Assembly (NCBI GenBank): GCA_016199015.1
Contig: JACQHN010000211.1
Location: forward strand, 1 to 6,777
Length of the DNA: 6,777 bases
Reading direction: 5' to 3'
Source: Nitrospira defluvii
Lineage (GTDB): Bacteria; Nitrospirota; Nitrospiria; Nitrospirales; Nitrospiraceae
Made by a program: the position numbers and the translations under genes. This document shows positions 1-6,578 of the stretch, piece after piece (position 1 is the stretch's first letter; every line of letters starts with the position of its first letter). The notes beneath the pieces are model-generated. The model was not told the DNA's origin. It did no database searches and saw only the letters and a list, made by a program, of their open reading frames with translations.

Positions 1-1146
1 AGGCTGGCTGATGGAGGGCGAATTTCTGCTAACACTAACCCTGAGGCCAGCTTCCTCACAAGCGGCCCCGTTTCAGCATTTGGTTTCACAAGTCCGACCG
101 TGTCTCCCATTACTATCAGTGGAAATAACTTGTCGGTTGCCTCGGGGAAAACTCTAGCAGTGCTTGGCGGCCCCGTTACTATAGATGGGGCTCAGCTAAA
201 GGCTCCCGGTGGTACCGTCCAGGTTGCTAGTGTGGGCTATGGTGGGGAGGTCACTATACTTAAGAACATTGTTCTCGGCTATGGTGGTGAAGTACTCAGT
301 TCCACTCCAACCTTCGAGGCCACTGGACCTGTTGGCAGCATCACCATGAACCCCGGTAGTTCCTTTGCCGCCCTCGATGCTGATCCTAATGGCACAGTGC
401 AAACCATTCCGGCACCCGCAAGCATTCAAACGCCGGCAGAGTCGCAGAAAATCGTACAACCAAGCCTCGTAAAAGTGGTGACAGCACCTGTTCTTAGTAC
501 GCTGTCACCGGATCTGTTTCTCCAAGAGGGTGAAACCAAATCGATTACGATTTCTTTGAATAAACCAGCTGAGATACAAGAGACGGTATCACTCACCAAT
601 TCCAATCCAGGTGCGGCAACCATTTCACCAATTGGTCCAATCACCTTTAAGCCCGGCGAACAGACATCGCAACCGGTTCAGGTGACCGGTGTCAAACAAG
701 GGTTCACGGTAATCACTGCCACACTCCGCAATGTCCCCAAGAGCGCAAATGTCGTGGTCAATCCTTTGCCTACGCCGTCTGGGCAGTCGCAATCACCGGC
801 GCTTCCACCAGGAACGAGTAATACCGTGGATACGATAGTGGCCATACAGTATCCCAAAGTCTTGGCCACCTCCCAGGTCGCAATTGCGGCACCGCGTCTG
901 TTGACTGATAAGTGCGCGGGGGTAAAGGATGGTCAGTTCAGTAGCTTCGCTCAAATCAATCGGGATAGCGCTCCCCCCCAACCTGGGCGCTACCTGTCCG
1001 CTCCGATCGTGTTGGAGACTGAGCAGGTGGTGGGGGCGCAGGAAGTTATGCCGGAGATCAGCTTCATGGTCGGTCCGCCGAAACTGTTGACCGTCAAGCC
1101 CGAGGCCATGGTGTTCACGGCCCTGGGGGAGAACTGTGGGCGATAG
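1..1146 (+). CDS. Two-partner-secretion filamentous-haemagglutinin-type exoprotein, C-terminal part (5' end outside window)
   Basis: The frame is open from base 1, with no start codon required, so this is the 3' end of a longer gene; 381 residues are visible before the TAG at 1144-1146. Visible residues about 1-130 are Gly/Ala/Val/Thr-rich with short beta-strand-like turns (LSVASGKTLAVLGG, VTIDGAQLKAPGG), the usual look of the beta-helix following the TPS (haemagglutination activity) domain, whose secretion needs an FhaC/ShlB-type outer-membrane partner. Residues about 164-255 resemble a bacterial Ig-like domain (VSLTNSNPGAATIS ... GFTVITATL). A Pro/Ser/Gln-rich linker follows, then a tail with KCAGVKDGQFSSF and APPQPGRYLSAP, which recalls the conserved C-terminal tail of cyanobacterial- and Nitrospira-type TPS proteins. 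Two Cys occur in the visible part, near residues 305 and 379. The function is probably an adhesin or surface filament. The GTG at 100 is an internal Val codon, not the start. No TpsB partner lies in the window. The family call is fairly firm; the role is inferred. Confidence 0.8.
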   Translation, partial: RLADGGRISANTNPEASFLTSGPVSAFGFTSPTVSPITISGNNLSVASGKTLAVLGGPVTIDGAQLKAPGGTVQVASVGYGGEVTILKNIVLGYGGEVLSSTPTFEATGPVGSITMNPGSSFAALDADPNGTVQTIPAPASIQTPAESQKIVQPSLVKVVTAPVLSTLSPDLFLQEGETKSITISLNKPAEIQETVSLTNSNPGAATISPIGPITFKPGEQTSQPVQVTGVKQGFTVITATLRNVPKSANVVVNPLPTPSGQSQSPALPPGTSNTVDTIVAIQYPKVLATSQVAIAAPRLLTDKCAGVKDGQFSSFAQINRDSAPPQPGRYLSAPIVLETEQVVGAQEVMPEISFMVGPPKLLTVKPEAMVFTALGENCGR

Positions 1147-1441
1147 CTGATCTGACTATCAGGGAAGGCACGAGCATTGCTTAGTGCATACCAGAGGGAC
1201 GGAGGGGAGTATGTTCGTCTTGTCAGCGTAACGCCGTCGAATGGCGGGATCTGGCTCTCGTGTGCTATCGCAGCGGGCTCGCCGCGCCTTCTGCGGAGGT
1301 GGCGTTGGAGAACGGCGGGGGAAAAACCGGTGTATCCGAACAGCTGAGTCGGTAGCGTGACGATTGACTCTCGATTCACTGCCTCCTGCATGGCTTGGAG
1401 GCGATGTTGTTGCAGGTTGTCGTTTGTGCAAGGAGGGCGTT
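1147..1441. other. Gap between exoprotein and CHAT genes, no convincing gene
   Basis: This 295-base gap carries no ORF with protein-like composition on either strand. Small hairpins are present (GATAG 1142-1146 with CTATC 1156-1160; CCGC 1282-1285 with GCGG 1293-1296), but none is followed by a T-run, so no terminator is evident between the two genes. A six-codon ORF (1211-1231) follows a good Shine-Dalgarno at 1201-1205. No clear sigma70 promoter was found. Co-transcription of the two genes is therefore possible but not shown. Confidence 0.5.
1430..1436 (+). promoter_or_regulatory. Shine-Dalgarno AAGGAGG deciding the CHAT gene start
   Basis: AAGGAGG lies five bases before the ATG at 1442. 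It selects that ATG over the in-frame TTG at 1364, which has no comparable site and would add 26 residues upstream of the export signal. Confidence 0.85.
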
Positions 1442-4015
1442 ATGCAATCGTTAAATGAAACGGTGGCGCGCGCTGTTGCTGGGTGCAATGAGCAGATACC
1501 CGCGGACGCTCTTTCACGAAGATGGGTTGGCGCCATGGTTTGGTCACTCGTAGGAGTCCTTGGTTGTACGGTCACACTGTGGGTGGCCCTCTCGACTCAG
1601 TCACTGGCTGCGGATACTGGAAGCCCTGACAACACAGCGGTCAGTTCCCCTGATCAGGAGATGCACCAAGGAAGGACACGATTTCACCAAGGCGCCTTCG
1701 CGCAGGCGGCCATCCATTGGATGGAGGCGGCCCGACTATATGAGCAGCAGCAAAAGCCACAACAGCAGTGCCAAGCGCTCATCAACCTCGCCCATGCGTT
1801 AGAGCAGGGGGGGCAGATCAAACGGGCGCAAGTCACTCTGCAAACAGCTCTGAAGCTTTCTGAACAGACCGGGAACCGAACTCTCACGGCGACGATCTTA
1901 GGGCGTTTGGGCAGTGCGGCTTACGCGCTCGGCAAAGGCGATCAAGCGACGGAACATTTAACCAAAGCTCTTGCGCTCGCCCGAGAGGAACACAAGACGG
2001 CGCTGGTGGCCGGTCTGCTGAATGACTTGGGGAATGTTCTTGCATCGCGCAACCAGTTTGCGGAGGCCATTGACGTTTTTGCCGAGAGCAAGAATCTTGC
2101 GACTCAGACGAATCAATCAGCTCTGGCAGCCACTGCGCAAACGAATGCGGCCATGGCCTTGTTGGAGGACCAGCAGTTCGCCGAATCGGAACGGGCGTTG
2201 GACGCGGCATGGACGGACCTGCAAACCCTTCAAGACAGTTATGCCAAGTCCTATGGGCTGTTGAATGTCGGTCTGGCCTACGATGACCTGCGCTCAGCGG
2301 TCAGCACGCCAAAACTCATGGCCCAGGTGGAGCGTCCGGTCGCTGATAAGAGCCGCGGGCTTAGCGTGGGAGCTGGCCATGGCGCCGGAGCGGTTCCTCC
2401 TCCTGCTGCGGCCGAGCCTAAGAGGAAAGCGCCCGACAAGAGTCAGGCAACCGGTTCTTACAAGCCGGTGGCCGGCAATCTGCTTCGACAGGCCTCCGAC
2501 TCGTTCGTTGCGGCGGCCCAGGTTGCCACGCGCTTGGGGGACGCCAGGGCCCAGTCCTACGCCTGGGGCTATCTCGGGTCCTTGTTGGAGAAGGAACGGC
2601 GATATGCTGAGGCCCTTGATTTTACCCGCAAGGCCAGTTTTGCCGCGCAAAAAGTGAACGCACCGGAATCCTTATACCGCTGGCAGTGGCAGACCGCTCG
2701 CCTGCTTAAAGCCAGCGGCAGAGAAGATGAGGCCATGGGGGCGTATCAGCGAGCGGTCTCTGTATTAAAGCCTATCCGTTATGAGTATTCGGTCGGGTAT
2801 CAGGGGCGCCATTATTCTTTCCGTGATTCGGTCGCTCCACTCTTTACCGAAGTGGAAGACACTCTGCTGCGTCGTGCGGCTGCAGCCAGTTCTCCGGAGC
2901 AGAGTCAACAATGGCTGGTGCAGGTTCGAGACACGGTGGAGGCTTCTCGTGCGGCAGAACTCCAGGACTATTTTCGCGACGATTGCGTCGCGACGGCTCG
3001 TGCCAGGGGAGGCGGGAGCCTTCTTCCCGCCAACACCGCGGTGGTGTACCCCATTATGTTGCAGGACCGGCTCGAACTGTTGGTGAACACCACCGGCGGC
3101 CTCAGGCGTTACGGTGTCCCAGTGGACGCTAACAAGTTGACTCAAGAGGTCAGGACTTTTCGACGCCTCGTGCAGGATCGGCGGTCCCAGAACTACCTCT
3201 CGTCAGCTCAAGCGCTCTATGGCTGGCTCATGGCTCCGCTGCAGCAAGATTTCCTGGCATCGGGAATTACGACCGTAGTGATGGTACCGGATGGGCCTCT
3301 GCGCACCATTCCGATCGCGGCCCTTCATGACGGCCATCAATTCGTGGTCGACAAGTATGCGGTCGCGGTGACGCCGAGCATGGACTTGACCGATCCACGC
3401 CCGTTGGATCGGGGAAAAATCAACCTGCTTTCCATGGGGTTGACTGAATCCGTCCAGGGTTTTCCTGCGCTCCCGAACGTAGCCACGGAGGTTCAAGCGA
3501 TCAAAGCCATCTATGGGGGACAGCTGTTGATGGACAACCAGTTCCTCGTGCCGTCGATGGAACGTGAGATAAAGGAGAAGGGTATCGGCGTTGTGCATAT
3601 CGCCTCACATGGTGTCGTCGAGAGCGATGTCAATAACTCGTTCCTACTGGCCTACGATGACAAGATTACGATGGATCGGCTGTCGCAGTTGGTGGGCCTG
3701 CTTCAATATCGGAAGGAACCTCTCGAACTGCTGACCCTTAGCGCATGTGAGACCGCCGTCGGGGATGATCGGGCCGCGTTAGGATTGGCCGGCATCGCGG
3801 TGAAGGCGGGCGCACGCAGTGCTCTCGCGAGCCTGTGGTTCATCGACGACCAGGCCACGTCGGAACTCGTGGCGGAGTTTTACCGGCAGCTTCAAGATTC
3901 CAGTGTGACCAAGGCCGTGGCATTGCAGCGGGCGCAACAAAAAATTCTCGCACAGCCGGGCCATGATCATCCGAGTTTTTGGGCGCCGTTCCTGCTGATC
4001 AACAATTGGATGTAA
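1442..4015 (+). CDS. Exported TPR-CHAT domain protein, putative caspase/separase-like cysteine peptidase
   Basis: The protein has 857 residues. Residues 1-27 form a long N-region ending in SRR, followed by a hydrophobic stretch (about 28-50) and a possible cleavage site near QSLA|AD (56/57), so export is predicted. TPR-like helical repeats (A..L...G....A...L..AL) fill about 73-290. A Pro/Ala/Lys-rich linker (about 293-340) interrupts them, and more TPR-like helices run to about 450. The CHAT domain covers about 531-857: the VPDGPLRTIP motif is at 615-624, the catalytic-type His is H723 in HIASHG, the catalytic-type Cys is C769 in LSACETA, and the typical end HPSFWAPFLLINNW is present. With both dyad residues intact, peptidase activity is plausible. 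The family includes separase-like peptidases, and exported TPR-CHAT proteins are often encoded near TPS exoproteins. Here the gene follows an FHA-type exoprotein on the same strand, so a role in processing or control of that exoprotein is inferred, not shown. The start is set by the Shine-Dalgarno at 1430-1436. Confidence 0.9.
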   Translation: MQSLNETVARAVAGCNEQIPADALSRRWVGAMVWSLVGVLGCTVTLWVALSTQSLAADTGSPDNTAVSSPDQEMHQGRTRFHQGAFAQAAIHWMEAARLYEQQQKPQQQCQALINLAHALEQGGQIKRAQVTLQTALKLSEQTGNRTLTATILGRLGSAAYALGKGDQATEHLTKALALAREEHKTALVAGLLNDLGNVLASRNQFAEAIDVFAESKNLATQTNQSALAATAQTNAAMALLEDQQFAESERALDAAWTDLQTLQDSYAKSYGLLNVGLAYDDLRSAVSTPKLMAQVERPVADKSRGLSVGAGHGAGAVPPPAAAEPKRKAPDKSQATGSYKPVAGNLLRQASDSFVAAAQVATRLGDARAQSYAWGYLGSLLEKERRYAEALDFTRKASFAAQKVNAPESLYRWQWQTARLLKASGREDEAMGAYQRAVSVLKPIRYEYSVGYQGRHYSFRDSVAPLFTEVEDTLLRRAAAASSPEQSQQWLVQVRDTVEASRAAELQDYFRDDCVATARARGGGSLLPANTAVVYPIMLQDRLELLVNTTGGLRRYGVPVDANKLTQEVRTFRRLVQDRRSQNYLSSAQALYGWLMAPLQQDFLASGITTVVMVPDGPLRTIPIAALHDGHQFVVDKYAVAVTPSMDLTDPRPLDRGKINLLSMGLTESVQGFPALPNVATEVQAIKAIYGGQLLMDNQFLVPSMEREIKEKGIGVVHIASHGVVESDVNNSFLLAYDDKITMDRLSQLVGLLQYRKEPLELLTLSACETAVGDDRAALGLAGIAVKAGARSALASLWFIDDQATSELVAEFYRQLQDSSVTKAVALQRAQQKILAQPGHDHPSFWAPFLLINNWM

Positions 4016-4177
4016 CTCAGGGCGACGATAGAGATCAGCGGTCGATAAGCAGTCTTGTTGTTGCGGCGGCGTGCTCCCCACACAGTATCCAGAAAAGCCT
4101 GGGCGCGCGCGCAGCTGGCGAGGTCCGGTATGGAGAAAAGGCTGGGCTGGTGGGGTTGGATGGCCGGGAATGGGAGT
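4016..4177. other. Convergent 3' gap, no clear terminator
   Basis: This gap separates the ends of the CHAT gene (+) and the Lon-like gene (-). It contains an alternating (GC)5 tract at 4103-4112 but no stem followed by a T-run on either strand. Termination may be Rho-dependent, or the transcripts may overlap. No gene is supported here. Confidence 0.4.
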
Positions 4178-4861
4178 TTAGAGCTTCTTTCCCGTCATGA
4201 CTTTGTAGGCTTCTTCAACGGTGCCCACCTCATATACGAGCACCTTCGATTCGACTCCAATTCCTACGAGGTTGGCCCGGGGAGCATAGAACTGGCCTCT
4301 GGGCACGAGCAGCACACGATACCCCGCACGGGCCGCGGCCTTTGTTTTTTCCGCTACGTGCGAAGTGGGGCCAATCTGTCCTGTCGCCTCGAGAGTGCCT
4401 GTAATGGTGATGCCCTGAATCAGGGCGTCTCCCTTCAGTAACGCAAGAAAGCCGATAGCCAAGGCAGCTCCGGCTCCAGGGCCCTCTCCAGTCATGGGGC
4501 CGGAAAATGCTGCGTAGAGCGACAGGGTGCCTGTCGGGCGAATCGATGGAGCCAGCCGCTCCATGGCAAACTGGAAGGCACTCCGAATAGATCCCGTGCC
4601 AGCGCCCCGAATAGGCACTTGGCTCCGTCCCCACCTCAAGGCCAGGGGGTCCGGCTGGGTTCCTTCGTCCCACTTCAGGATAAACTTCGGAAATCCTGAG
4701 GGATCTTCCGTGTAAGTTGGGATTGAAATGGGTACCGAGAGGGATCGGCCCGCAGCCGCGAGGGAAGGAAGACACATCAGAATCCCAGCGAGGCCGATGG
4801 CGATGATAACAACGGAGGACCGGCAGCCGGTGGCCTGCATGGTTCTATTAGCAAAGGGCAT
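4178..4861 (-). CDS. Exported Lon-like (S16/S18-type) domain protein lacking the catalytic Ser
   Basis: The protein has 227 residues. Residues 8-38 make a signal peptide (hydrophobic VVIIAIGLAGILMCLPSLAAA, cleavage near AAA|G at 37-38), placing it in the periplasm or outside. Residues about 85-227 match the Lon proteolytic fold. GEGPGAGAAL (125-134) corresponds to the nucleophile motif of Lon and archaeal Lon-like proteins (GPSAG), ITITGTLEATGQIGP (151-165) to the conserved strand-turn region, and HVAEKTKAAARAG (168-180) to the segment with the catalytic Lys, here K172. The Ser position is Gly129 (codon GGA), so classical Ser/Lys proteolysis is not expected. It has no AAA+ domain and no PDZ domain. 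The ending VGTVEEAYKVMTGKKL also recalls archaeal Lon-like (COG1750-type) proteins. Start: ATG at 4861 has no Shine-Dalgarno but sits at the predicted transcription start; ATG at 4840 (M8) is the alternative and gives a more compact signal peptide. The fold assignment is good; the function is unknown. Confidence 0.8.
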   Translation of the reverse strand: MPFANRTMQATGCRSSVVIIAIGLAGILMCLPSLAAAGRSLSVPISIPTYTEDPSGFPKFILKWDEGTQPDPLALRWGRSQVPIRGAGTGSIRSAFQFAMERLAPSIRPTGTLSLYAAFSGPMTGEGPGAGAALAIGFLALLKGDALIQGITITGTLEATGQIGPTSHVAEKTKAAARAGYRVLLVPRGQFYAPRANLVGIGVESKVLVYEVGTVEEAYKVMTGKKL

Positions 4862-4863
4862 GA

Positions 4864-4876
4864 ATCTAGTCTAGAT
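4864..4876. repeat. Perfect 13-base palindrome over the Lon-like gene's -10 box
   Basis: ATCTAG-T-CTAGAT is a perfect inverted repeat with a one-base centre. It covers the whole predicted -10 box (4868-4873) and ends three bases upstream of the ATG at 4861. It contains two CTAG tetranucleotides, which are scarce in many bacterial genomes. The position fits a repressor operator, but a site this short could also be chance. Confidence 0.4.
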
Positions 4877-4895
4877 CATGAACGTGGCTTGTCAA
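4868..4895 (-). promoter_or_regulatory. Sigma70-like promoter for the Lon-like gene
   Basis: On the minus strand a perfect -35 TTGACA (4895-4890) is followed by a 16-base spacer and TAGACT (4873-4868, four of six matches to TATAAT). Six bases separate the -10 box from the ATG at 4861, so the expected transcription start falls at or beside the start codon. That predicts a leaderless or nearly leaderless mRNA, in keeping with the missing Shine-Dalgarno. Confidence 0.55.
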
Positions 4896-5109
4896 ATGAG
4901 CCTTGCCAGGGCTCTGTGTTAGGGTGTCGACAACATAGGTATCCGTTGATGATGCCGGCTTCAGAAGAATCTTTATTTACGTGTGTTGAGTCTGCTTCCG
5001 TCGATTCGCTGGTGACAGGTAAGAAGAGGCCTGCCATGGCACTCCGCGATTCCTATTTCCCGAAGCACGTGTCACTCGTGATTTCTTTGATCTTGGCCTA
5101 GCAAAAGGG

Positions 5110-5115
5110 AAGGGG
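5110..5115 (+). promoter_or_regulatory. Shine-Dalgarno-like AAGGGG before the glycosyltransferase
   Basis: A purine-rich run AAGGGAAGGGG ends nine bases before the ATG at 5125 and supports that start. I found no convincing -35/-10 pair in the 263-base divergent gap upstream, although the promoter must lie there or the gene must be read through from further away. Confidence 0.6.
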
Positions 5116-5124
5116 TCAGAACCC

Positions 5125-6366
5125 ATGAATACCCTCACGACGATAGAACGGGGGGCGCAACCAAAAAGTTCTCACAATTATGAGAGGCATAAGAAATTAC
5201 GCGCGATCGAAGTTTCGGTTGTAATGCCCTGCTTAAACGAAGCAGAAACCTTGGCAGTATGTATCCAAAAGGCCCAGCGCGCATTTCAGGATATTGGGAT
5301 TTCAGGTGAAGTCGTGGTTGCTGACAACGGAAGTACAGATGGGTCACAGGAAATTGTCTTTCAGACCGGGGCCCGCCTTGCCGAGGTCAAACAGAAAGGG
5401 TATGGAGCAGCTCTGCGCGGTGGCGTGGCGGAAGCACGCGGGCGTTTCATTATTATGGGAGATGCTGATGGTAGTTATGACTTTTCTAGTCTAGGACCAT
5501 TCATAGAAAAGCTGCGTGGTGGCTATGATCTGGTTATGGGAAATCGCTTCAAAGGAGGTATCAAATCAGGGGCCATGCCGCTATTACACAAGTATTTGGG
5601 GAATCCTGTTCTTTCTGCTTTAGGGCGCATGTTTTTTGGCAGCCCCTGTGGCGACTTTCATTGCGGGCTGCGGGGCTTCAGTAGGGCAGCTTTCACAGGA
5701 CTGGAGCTTCGTGCAATGGGTATGGAGTTCGCCAGTGAAATGGTGGTTAAGGCGACGCTGCAGGGTCTGCGCATTGCGGAAGTTCCTGTCACACTTTGTC
5801 CTGATGGGCGTTCCCGTCTTCCACATCTTCGGACATGGCAAGATGGCTGGAGGCACCTCCGATTCTTACTGGTGTATTGTCCCCGCTGGATTTTTCTCTA
5901 TCCCGGTGTGCTGCTGATGTTGCTCGGTGTAGGCGGTTGGATATGGCTAACCCTAGGCCCCCGCAAACTGGGAGGGGGCACCTTTGACATTCACATCCTG
6001 CTTTATTCGGCTTTGGCCATTAATATTGGCTTTCAGGCGATCAGCCTTGCCGCCTTCACGAAAATTTATGGGATCTGTGGAAAGCTAGCCCCCAAGGATT
6101 CCCAAATTGAAAAGCTTTTAAAGCGTATCACCTTAGAAGTAGGTGTGGTCATCGGAAGTAGCCTAGTCATTCTCGGGATCCTCGGTTCGGTGTTCGCAGT
6201 ATATTCATGGGGTGCCTCGTCATTTGATTCGGTGGATTTTCCCAAAATGTTTCGACTGGTCCTGCCAGCAGCTACTGTGGTTGCCTTAGGTTTTCAGGTT
6301 GTGCTCTCGAGCTTTTTTCTAAGTGTCCTCGGATTACGGCAAAACGGAACGAACAACGACACCTAA
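5125..6366 (+). CDS. Membrane-bound family 2 glycosyltransferase (polyprenyl-phosphate sugar synthase-like)
   Basis: The protein has 413 residues. The GT-A catalytic domain spans about 28-250: VSVVMPCLNEAETL (30-43) is the nucleotide-binding start, VVADNGSTDGS (64-74) follows, and GDADGSYDF (112-120) holds the metal/nucleotide-binding DxD (D113, D115). Next come MGNRF (138-142) and CGDFHCGLRGFSR (175-187), the latter matching the D..CG.R.F block of dolichol-phosphate mannose/glucose synthase-like enzymes. Four hydrophobic segments follow at about 257-278, 287-311, 336-360 and 377-403, so the enzyme is anchored in the inner membrane. Family knowledge suggests transfer of a sugar from a nucleotide donor to undecaprenyl phosphate, supplying membrane GT-C enzymes for glycan or protein glycosylation; the sugar cannot be read from the sequence. 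It is divergent from the Lon-like gene and no other glycan gene is visible. By eye its codons are more AT-rich than those of the CHAT gene, which may hint at a different origin. Confidence 0.9.
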   Translation: MNTLTTIERGAQPKSSHNYERHKKLRAIEVSVVMPCLNEAETLAVCIQKAQRAFQDIGISGEVVVADNGSTDGSQEIVFQTGARLAEVKQKGYGAALRGGVAEARGRFIIMGDADGSYDFSSLGPFIEKLRGGYDLVMGNRFKGGIKSGAMPLLHKYLGNPVLSALGRMFFGSPCGDFHCGLRGFSRAAFTGLELRAMGMEFASEMVVKATLQGLRIAEVPVTLCPDGRSRLPHLRTWQDGWRHLRFLLVYCPRWIFLYPGVLLMLLGVGGWIWLTLGPRKLGGGTFDIHILLYSALAINIGFQAISLAAFTKIYGICGKLAPKDSQIEKLLKRITLEVGVVIGSSLVILGILGSVFAVYSWGASSFDSVDFPKMFRLVLPAATVVALGFQVVLSSFFLSVLGLRQNGTNNDT

Positions 6367-6435
6367 TCATAAGATTCTACTTCACCTTTAAGGGTGTAAG
6401 AGCACTTGCTGTGACCCCTTCTGCCTCATCTCTCT

Positions 6436-6491
6436 GCGCCGGCTGCAGAGCTGAACTCCAGCATCCAGTCCCTGAAAGGCCGGCGCGTTTT
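6436..6491 (+). terminator. GC-rich inverted repeat followed by T's, possible terminator
   Basis: GCGCCGGC (6436-6443) and GCCGGCGC (6479-6486) are perfect 8-base complements around a 35-base loop, followed by GTTTT (6487-6491). The loop holds a second stem, GCTG (6450-6453) with CAGC (6459-6462). It lies 70 bases past the glycosyltransferase stop. The loop is long for a standard intrinsic terminator and the T-run is short, so a REP-like element or a remnant of a mobile element is also possible. Confidence 0.35.
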
Positions 6492-6578
6492 GCTTCTCGG
6501 GATACATGCGTTCCTTCATGACTGTCCCTCACGTATTGGAGGACTGCAGGATAACCCATCACTCGGCTACCCCACCTG

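Noticed and set aside
100..102. GTG at 100 as the start of the exoprotein gene
   Set aside because: The frame is open upstream to base 1 and already encodes FHA-like sequence, so this is an internal Val.
1142..1160. GATAG/CTATC hairpin at the exoprotein stop as a terminator
   Set aside because: Five AT-rich pairs, overlapping the stop codon, no T-run.
990..1391. Minus-strand 133-codon ORF overlapping the exoprotein end
   Set aside because: Antisense of the exoprotein gene, no family resemblance, and it conflicts with a well-supported gene.
1364..1392. TTGACT as a -35 box for the CHAT gene
   Set aside because: At 17 bases' spacing the -10 position reads TGCATG-like sequence, too poor to call a promoter.
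1364..1441. In-frame TTG start at 1364 for the CHAT gene
   Set aside because: It has no Shine-Dalgarno, whereas ATG 1442 has AAGGAGG at ideal spacing; the extra 26 residues are not protein-family-like.
1159..1575. Minus-strand 138-codon ORF across the gap and the CHAT 5' end
   Set aside because: Arg/Pro/Ser/Thr-rich composition typical of an antisense shadow; it overlaps the CHAT start and its Shine-Dalgarno, with no recognisable domain.
3203..3598. Minus-strand 131-codon ORF inside the CHAT domain
   Set aside because: Antisense shadow of the most conserved part of the CHAT gene, His/Arg-rich.
4889..5101. Plus-strand 70-codon ORF in the divergent gap
   Set aside because: It starts at TTG without a Shine-Dalgarno, overlaps the opposing promoter and has no domain-like pattern.
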